Positions 4,461 to 8,630 of a DNA stretch of 8,630 bases are shown here, piece after piece. Every line of letters begins with the position of its first letter. The first letter of the stretch is position 1. Made by a program: the position numbers and the translations under genes. The DNA is taken from positions 1 through 8,630 of the forward strand of contig JALVCY010000519.1 of NCBI GenBank assembly GCA_027009605.1, in the 5' to 3' direction. This DNA comes from Saprospiraceae bacterium. Lineage in GTDB: Bacteria > Bacteroidota > Bacteroidia > Chitinophagales > Saprospiraceae. Below the pieces are notes generated by a model. The model ran no database searches and had not been told where the DNA came from. It saw nothing but the letters and a program-made list of their open reading frames with translations.

Positions 4461-7400
4461 TCAAATCTTATTAGGCGCCAACCAACGCCCCGCTTCTTCA
4501 ATGCTCATCCCTTTCCTATGGGCATAGTCTTTCACTTGGTCGTCTGTAATCTTGCCCACCCCAAAATACCGGGCTTCCGGATGCGCAAAATACCACCCAC
4601 TAACCGAAGCCGCCGGATACATCGCATAACTTTCCGTCAATTGTATTCCAATGCTATTGGTTACGTCTAATAATTCAAATAGCTTCCCTTTTTCGGTATG
4701 TTCCGGACAAGCAGGGTAGCCCGGTGCCGGACGAATGCCTTGATACTTCTCTGCCGCCAATTCTTCAGCAGTCATTTTTCCTTCTTTGGTGTAGCCCCAC
4801 AACTCCTTACGCACCCGCTCATGCATCAATTCCGCAAAGGCTTCCGCCAAACGATCCGCCAACGCCTTGACCAATATCGCCGAATAATCATCGTGTACCG
4901 CTTCAAAAGCAGCGACATGGGATTCTATCCCGATACCGGCAGTCACCGCAAAAGCACCGATATAATCTCCTTTCCCGCTTGACTTCGGGGCTAAATAATC
5001 CGCCAAACTCCTATTGGGACGACCTTTGGCTTTTTTTAGTTGCTGGCGCAAATGACAGAGTAGTGCTTGATTTTTTTCTCGACTTTCGTCAAAATAGACT
5101 TCTATATCATCGTCATTGACTGTATTCGCCGGAAAAATACCAATGACGGCTTTCGCTTGCAGCCATTTTTCCGAAAGGATTCTTTCCAGCATGACTTGAG
5201 CATCCAAAAATAATTTAGTCGCTTCTTCCCCCACAATCTCATCTTCCAAAATAGCCGGATACTTGCCCGCCAATTGCCAACTGCTAAAAAATGGTGTCCA
5301 ATCTATATACTTCGCTATTTCCGCAAGGGAATAATCATCAAAGACTTTTACGCCTAAAAATTTAGGCTTCGGTGGCTCATAAGCAACCCAATCTAACTGT
5401 AATTTATTCGCCCGTGCATCTTTTATCGAAAGATACTCCCTTGATGACTGCCGGCTGGCTCGTGCCTGACGCATTCTTTCATATTCGGTATTGGTCTTTT
5501 CGACGAAAGTAGCTTTATCAATGTCACTCAACAACAAACTGGCTATCGTCACACTCACAGACGCATCGACAGCATGAACTACCGGCCCGCTGTATTCCGG
5601 AGCAATTTTAACTGCCGTATGCACCTTGGAAGTCGTCGCCCCACCAACTAGCAACGGAATATCCATCTCCAAACGCTCCATCTCCTTAGCGATATGCACC
5701 ATCTCATCCAACGAAGGTGTAATCAACCCACTCAAACCAATAATATCCACCCCTTCTTCCTTGGCTACCGATAATATTTTGTCGGAAGGCACCATGACTC
5801 CTATATCAATTATCTCGTAGTTATTACACCCCAAGACCACCCCTACTATATTTTTGCCAATATCATGAACATCGCCTTTGACCGTGGCCATCAAGATTTT
5901 TCCACGAGCCTGAGCCCCTGATGCTGCTTTATCCGCTTCAATGTAGGGGGTCAACCAAGCCACTGCTTGCTTCATCACCCGGGCACTTTTGACGACTTGC
6001 GGCAAAAACATCTTGCCTTCTCCAAAGAGCTCCCCAACGACACCCATCCCATCCATCAATGGCCCTTCAATCACTTCTAAAGGAGTGTCATATTTTGCGA
6101 AAGCTTCCTTTGTGTCTTCAATAATAAATTCTGTAATCCCCTTGACTAATGAGTGCGACAAGCGCTCTTCTACGGTACCTTTTCGCCAAGCCAAGTCTTT
6201 GACCCGCTCCTTTTTTGTCCCTTTAAATCCTTCCGCAAAATCCACCAATGCTTCCGTTGCATCCTCCTTGCGGTCAAAAAGCACATCTTCTATTTTTTCC
6301 AACAAATCCTTTGGGATTTCTTCATAGACTTCAATCATGCCCGCATTCACAATGCCCATGTCCATCCCTGCCTGAATGGCGTGATACAAAAAGGCCGAGT
6401 GCATGGCTTCTCTTACGGCATTATTTCCCCGAAAGGAGAAAGACACATTACTCACTCCACCGCTGACTTTCGTCAAAGGCATTTTCTGCTTGATGATGCG
6501 AGTGGCTTCGATAAAATTGATGGCATACCGGTTGTGCCCTTCAATCCCGGTGGCCACCGCAAATATATTGGGGTCAAAGATGATGTCTTGGGGCTTTACG
6601 CCTACTTTTTCCGTAAGGAGTCGATACGCCCGTTCACAAATCTCCACTTTGCGTTCCAAAGTATCTGCCTGTCCCACTTCGTCAAAAGCCATCACTATCA
6701 TCGCCGCTCCATACCGTTTGACCAGTTTTGCTTTCGCCAAAAAGTCTGCTTCACCTTCCTTTAGGGAGATGGAATTAACCACGCCTTTCCCCTGCATGCA
6801 CTTCAAGCCCGCTTCAATGACAGAAAATTTGGACGAATCCAGCATAATCGGCACCTTACTGATGTCCGGCTCCGATGCAATCAAATTCATGAATCGTGTC
6901 ATCTCCTTTTCGGAGTCCAGCATCGCTTCATCCATGTTGATGTCGATGATTTGTGCCCCATTTTCCACCTGTTGGAGAGCGACAGAGAGTGCTTCCGCAA
7001 ATTTTTCTTCTCTGATGAGCCGGGCAAATTTTCGAGAGCCTGTGACATTGGTTCGTTCACCGACATTCACAAAATTAGTATTTTCTGTAAAGATTAACGG
7101 CTCCAAGCCACTCAACATCGTCTCCGTAGGCGCATCCACCGGAATTCGTGGCGGCATCGCTTCACAAGCTTCTGCCATGAGTTGGATATGCGCCGGCGTT
7201 GTACCACAACATCCACCCACAATATTCACAAACCGATGATCCACAAAGTCCCGGATATAAGCCTTCATCTCTTCAGGCGATTGGTCATATTCCCCAAATT
7301 CATTCGGCAATCCGGCATTGGGATACGAACTGACGAAACCCGGATGTAACTTAGACAAGGTCTCTATATGTGGACGCATTTCCTTCGCACCCAAGGCACA

Positions 7401-8144
7401 ATTCAACCCGATACTAAACAAGTCTATATGGCTAATCGAAATCCAAAAAGCTTCTACCGTTTGCCCCGACAAAGTTCGTCCGCTAGCATCCGTAATGGTT
7501 CCGGAGACCATAATCGGCCACCGCATCGCCTTCTCTTCAAATAGCTTATCTATCGCAAACAAAGCCGCCTTGGCGTTTAATGTATCAAAAATCGTCTCGA
7601 CCAACAAGATATCCGCCCCACCTTCCACCAATCCCTTGGCTTGCGTAAAATAGGCATCCACTAATTCGTCGAAAGTAATCCCACGTGCCCCCGGGTCATT
7701 GACATCCGGAGAGATGGATGCCGTTTTGTTGGTGGGCCCCATTGAGCCTGCTACAAATCTTGGTTTTTCCGGATTTTTGGCGGTGTATTCGTCGGCTGCT
7801 TTTCTAGCTATTTTTGCGGAAGCGTAGTTGAGTTCATACACCCATTCTTCCAGGCCATAATCCGCCTGCGCAATGACCGTCCCACTAAAGGTATTGGTCT
7901 CCACAATATCCGCTCCGGCCTCCAAATATTCCTTGTGGATGGCTTCAATAATATCCGGCCGGGTCAGGGACAATAAATCATTATTCCCCATCAAATCCAT
8001 CGGGTGATTCGCAAATCTATCTCCACGAAAATCTGCTTCTTGGAGTTTATACCGTTGAATCATGGTGCCCATGGCTCCGTCAAGGACTAGGATTTTTTTC
8101 TTTGCTTGCGCTAAAAGTGTGGAATAGGATGTATTATATTGCAT
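4461..8144 (-). CDS. metH: Cobalamin-dependent methionine synthase
   Basis: This encodes 1227 residues from the ATG at 8144, the same length as E. coli MetH as I recall it. It transfers the methyl group of 5-methyltetrahydrofolate to homocysteine via methylcobalamin, in the cytoplasm. Domain order is complete. The homocysteine domain (about 15-330) has LDGAMGTMIQ and zinc ligands C249 (GLNC) and C312/C313 (GGCCGTTPAHI). The pterin-binding domain (about 355-640) has NVGERTNVTGSRKF, DINMDEAMLDSE and MLDSSKF. The cobalamin cap (about 650-740) is followed by the B12 Rossmann domain, with axial His760 in GDVHDIGKN and the downstream SGL and GGATTS blocks. The reactivation domain (about 910-1220) has RPAPGYPACPEHTEK (1138-1152) for AdoMet binding. 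An upstream TTG at 8192 is in frame, but the ATG is preferred because the family's N-terminus begins about there. All key residues are intact. No B12 or SAM riboswitch was recognised upstream. It probably forms its own unit ahead of the polysaccharide genes. Confidence 0.98.
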   Translation of the reverse strand: MQYNTSYSTLLAQAKKKILVLDGAMGTMIQRYKLQEADFRGDRFANHPMDLMGNNDLLSLTRPDIIEAIHKEYLEAGADIVETNTFSGTVIAQADYGLEEWVYELNYASAKIARKAADEYTAKNPEKPRFVAGSMGPTNKTASISPDVNDPGARGITFDELVDAYFTQAKGLVEGGADILLVETIFDTLNAKAALFAIDKLFEEKAMRWPIMVSGTITDASGRTLSGQTVEAFWISISHIDLFSIGLNCALGAKEMRPHIETLSKLHPGFVSSYPNAGLPNEFGEYDQSPEEMKAYIRDFVDHRFVNIVGGCCGTTPAHIQLMAEACEAMPPRIPVDAPTETMLSGLEPLIFTENTNFVNVGERTNVTGSRKFARLIREEKFAEALSVALQQVENGAQIIDINMDEAMLDSEKEMTRFMNLIASEPDISKVPIMLDSSKFSVIEAGLKCMQGKGVVNSISLKEGEADFLAKAKLVKRYGAAMIVMAFDEVGQADTLERKVEICERAYRLLTEKVGVKPQDIIFDPNIFAVATGIEGHNRYAINFIEATRIIKQKMPLTKVSGGVSNVSFSFRGNNAVREAMHSAFLYHAIQAGMDMGIVNAGMIEVYEEIPKDLLEKIEDVLFDRKEDATEALVDFAEGFKGTKKERVKDLAWRKGTVEERLSHSLVKGITEFIIEDTKEAFAKYDTPLEVIEGPLMDGMGVVGELFGEGKMFLPQVVKSARVMKQAVAWLTPYIEADKAASGAQARGKILMATVKGDVHDIGKNIVGVVLGCNNYEIIDIGVMVPSDKILSVAKEEGVDIIGLSGLITPSLDEMVHIAKEMERLEMDIPLLVGGATTSKVHTAVKIAPEYSGPVVHAVDASVSVTIASLLLSDIDKATFVEKTNTEYERMRQARASRQSSREYLSIKDARANKLQLDWVAYEPPKPKFLGVKVFDDYSLAEIAKYIDWTPFFSSWQLAGKYPAILEDEIVGEEATKLFLDAQVMLERILSEKWLQAKAVIGIFPANTVNDDDIEVYFDESREKNQALLCHLRQQLKKAKGRPNRSLADYLAPKSSGKGDYIGAFAVTAGIGIESHVAAFEAVHDDYSAILVKALADRLAEAFAELMHERVRKELWGYTKEGKMTAEELAAEKYQGIRPAPGYPACPEHTEKGKLFELLDVTNSIGIQLTESYAMYPAASVSGWYFAHPEARYFGVGKITDDQVKDYAHRKGMSIEEAGRWLAPNKI

Positions 8145-8250
8145 AAGGCACGGTTTGATTGGAGTTAACGCTTGGATAGGGTATTCGTTCAAAAATGCTA
8201 GTATTACGAGTGGAATTGGGCTTTGCCCCCATAAGTCTATGTCTTTTTAC

Positions 8251-8283
8251 TTCGGTGTTCGGTGTTCGGTGTTCGGTGTTCGG
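8251..8283. repeat. Heptamer tandem array (TTCGGTG, 4.7 copies)
   Basis: Four perfect TTCGGTG units followed by TTCGG lie about 110 bp upstream of the metH start. The period equals that of the arrays around the S23-family gene, but the unit sequence differs. Perfect identity between units points to recent slippage or turnover. Confidence 0.95.
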
Positions 8284-8297
8284 CTTGGTTTTTAATA

Positions 8298-8393
8298 AGT
8301 TGAGAAGGTTGAGACATTCGCCTTCGGCTCACTAGGTTGGGACTCGTCCTGCGGACTTCGTTGTTGAGTGCTTCGCAGGTTGAGATGATTTGG
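8298..8393. repeat. Direct repeat of about 96 bp, copy 1
   Basis: This aligns to 8522-8616 with about eight differences including one single-base gap (about 92% identity by eye). The block opens with AGTTGAGAAGGTTGAGA and carries the triloop dyads GCC-TTC-GGC and GTCC-TGC-GGAC. It ends in GGTTGAGATGATTTGG. No reading frame spans it. Confidence 0.9.
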
Positions 8394-8521
8394 TTTTTTG
8401 GGTCTTTGGTCTTTGGGGCGCGCCTGTGGCGCTTTGGGTCTTTGGCTTCGGTAGGGAGTTGTTCTTGGGCTTATTGCAGAATGCTTGACTCTAGTGGTTG
8501 AGAAAGTTGATTCGCTGCGCT

Positions 8522-8616
8522 AGTTGAGAAAGTTGAGACGTTCGCCTTCGGCTCTCTTGTTGAGACTTGTCCTGCGGACTTCGTTGTTGAGTGCTGCGCA
8601 GGTTGAGATGATTTGG
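8522..8616. repeat. Direct repeat of about 96 bp, copy 2
   Basis: This is the second copy, offset by about 224 bp from 8298-8393. The two dyads GCC-TTC-GGC and GTCC-TGC-GGAC are unchanged, while differences cluster in the spacer between them and in single substitutions elsewhere. Just upstream a partial extra copy of the opening motif lies at 8497-8510. The array may continue past the window edge. Confidence 0.9.
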
Positions 8617-8630
8617 GTTTTTATTTGGGA

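Larger units (their letters stand above)
8145..8630. other. Gene-free, G/T-rich repetitive zone upstream of metH
   Basis: I see no credible coding sequence in either strand over these 486 bp. Apart from the first 100 bp next to metH, which must hold its promoter although no clear TANNTTTG match was found, the plus strand is strikingly rich in G and T. It contains the heptamer array, the duplicated 96-bp block, and a partial third copy of the block's opening (8497-8510). It also contains several small dyads with three-base loops, for example GGGC-TTT-GCCC (8218-8228) and GCGCC-TGT-GGCGC (8420-8432), the latter overlapping the palindrome GGCGCGCC (8417-8424). GGTCTTT is repeated in tandem at 8401-8414 and recurs in part at 8437-8443. 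Confidence 0.75.

Noticed and set aside
4342..4464. 41-residue N-terminal extension of the Wzz-type protein
   Set aside because: It would be translated through the palindrome and across the metH stop. The family begins with a short charged cytoplasmic tail, as from the ATG at 4341.
6403..7239. Long plus-strand open frame (278 codons) and other plus-strand frames within 4431-7653
   Set aside because: They lie entirely opposite metH, have no recognisable family and low-complexity Ser/Pro-rich translations. They are antisense shadows of a highly conserved gene.
8145..8192. N-terminal extension of MetH from an in-frame TTG at 8192
   Set aside because: The extra 16 residues are not part of the family, and the ATG at 8144 gives the standard N-terminus and length.
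8145..8250. Cobalamin or SAM riboswitch ahead of metH
   Set aside because: Common regulators of metH, but the leader here is short and shows no conserved box that I can recognise. A covariance-model scan would settle it.
8251..8616. CRISPR array
   Set aside because: Units are 7 bp in tandem or a single 96-bp duplication; there are no regular 25-40 bp repeats with unique spacers and no cas genes.

Overview
This window most likely comes from a member of the Bacteroidota. The evidence is a capsule-type NusG paralogue (UpxY-like), a winged-helix regulator fused to a degenerate nucleotidyltransferase fold, a promoter matching the Bacteroidota TTTG / TANNTTTG pattern, and the near absence of Shine-Dalgarno sites. 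Genus cannot be assigned from the sequence alone. Every convincing gene lies on the minus strand, so the biological reading order runs from high to low coordinates.

Right edge (8145-8630): a gene-free, G/T-rich zone. It holds a heptamer tandem repeat (TTCGGTG), a duplicated block of about 96 bp, and many tiny triloop palindromes. Next comes metH (8144-4461), a full-length cobalamin-dependent methionine synthase with all four modules. It is a housekeeping gene that borders the accessory cluster. The metH/polysaccharide boundary (4342-4460) carries a perfect 38-bp palindrome and a short dyad near the next start codon.

The surface-polysaccharide locus then runs leftward. It starts with a Wzz-type chain-length/export co-polymerase (4341-3256). 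A 70-bp gap with a good Bacteroidota-type promoter leads to three genes joined by two ATGA stop/start overlaps: a winged-helix/NTase-like regulator (3185-2646), an L-2-hydroxyglutarate dehydrogenase/oxidase (2649-1444) and the UpxY-like NusG paralogue (1447-920). The leader after the NusG gene has an ops-like 12-mer followed by a strong hairpin. The 5' end of rfbA (dTDP-glucose synthesis), starting at 246, leaves the window on the left.

Wedged between the NusG paralogue and rfbA is a four-helix-bundle gene of the 23S-intervening-sequence (S23) family (716-366). It is bracketed by inverted heptamer arrays (251-280 and 758-788). I read this as a probable IVS-like inserted cassette.

Working model: the two regulators and the NusG paralogue control elongation into the downstream sugar and glycosyltransferase genes. 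Wzz sets chain length or export. RfbA starts deoxysugar nucleotide synthesis. The oxidase may recycle 2-hydroxyglutarate made by a sugar dehydrogenase encoded further downstream. The last point is inference and could be tested on the flanking sequence.
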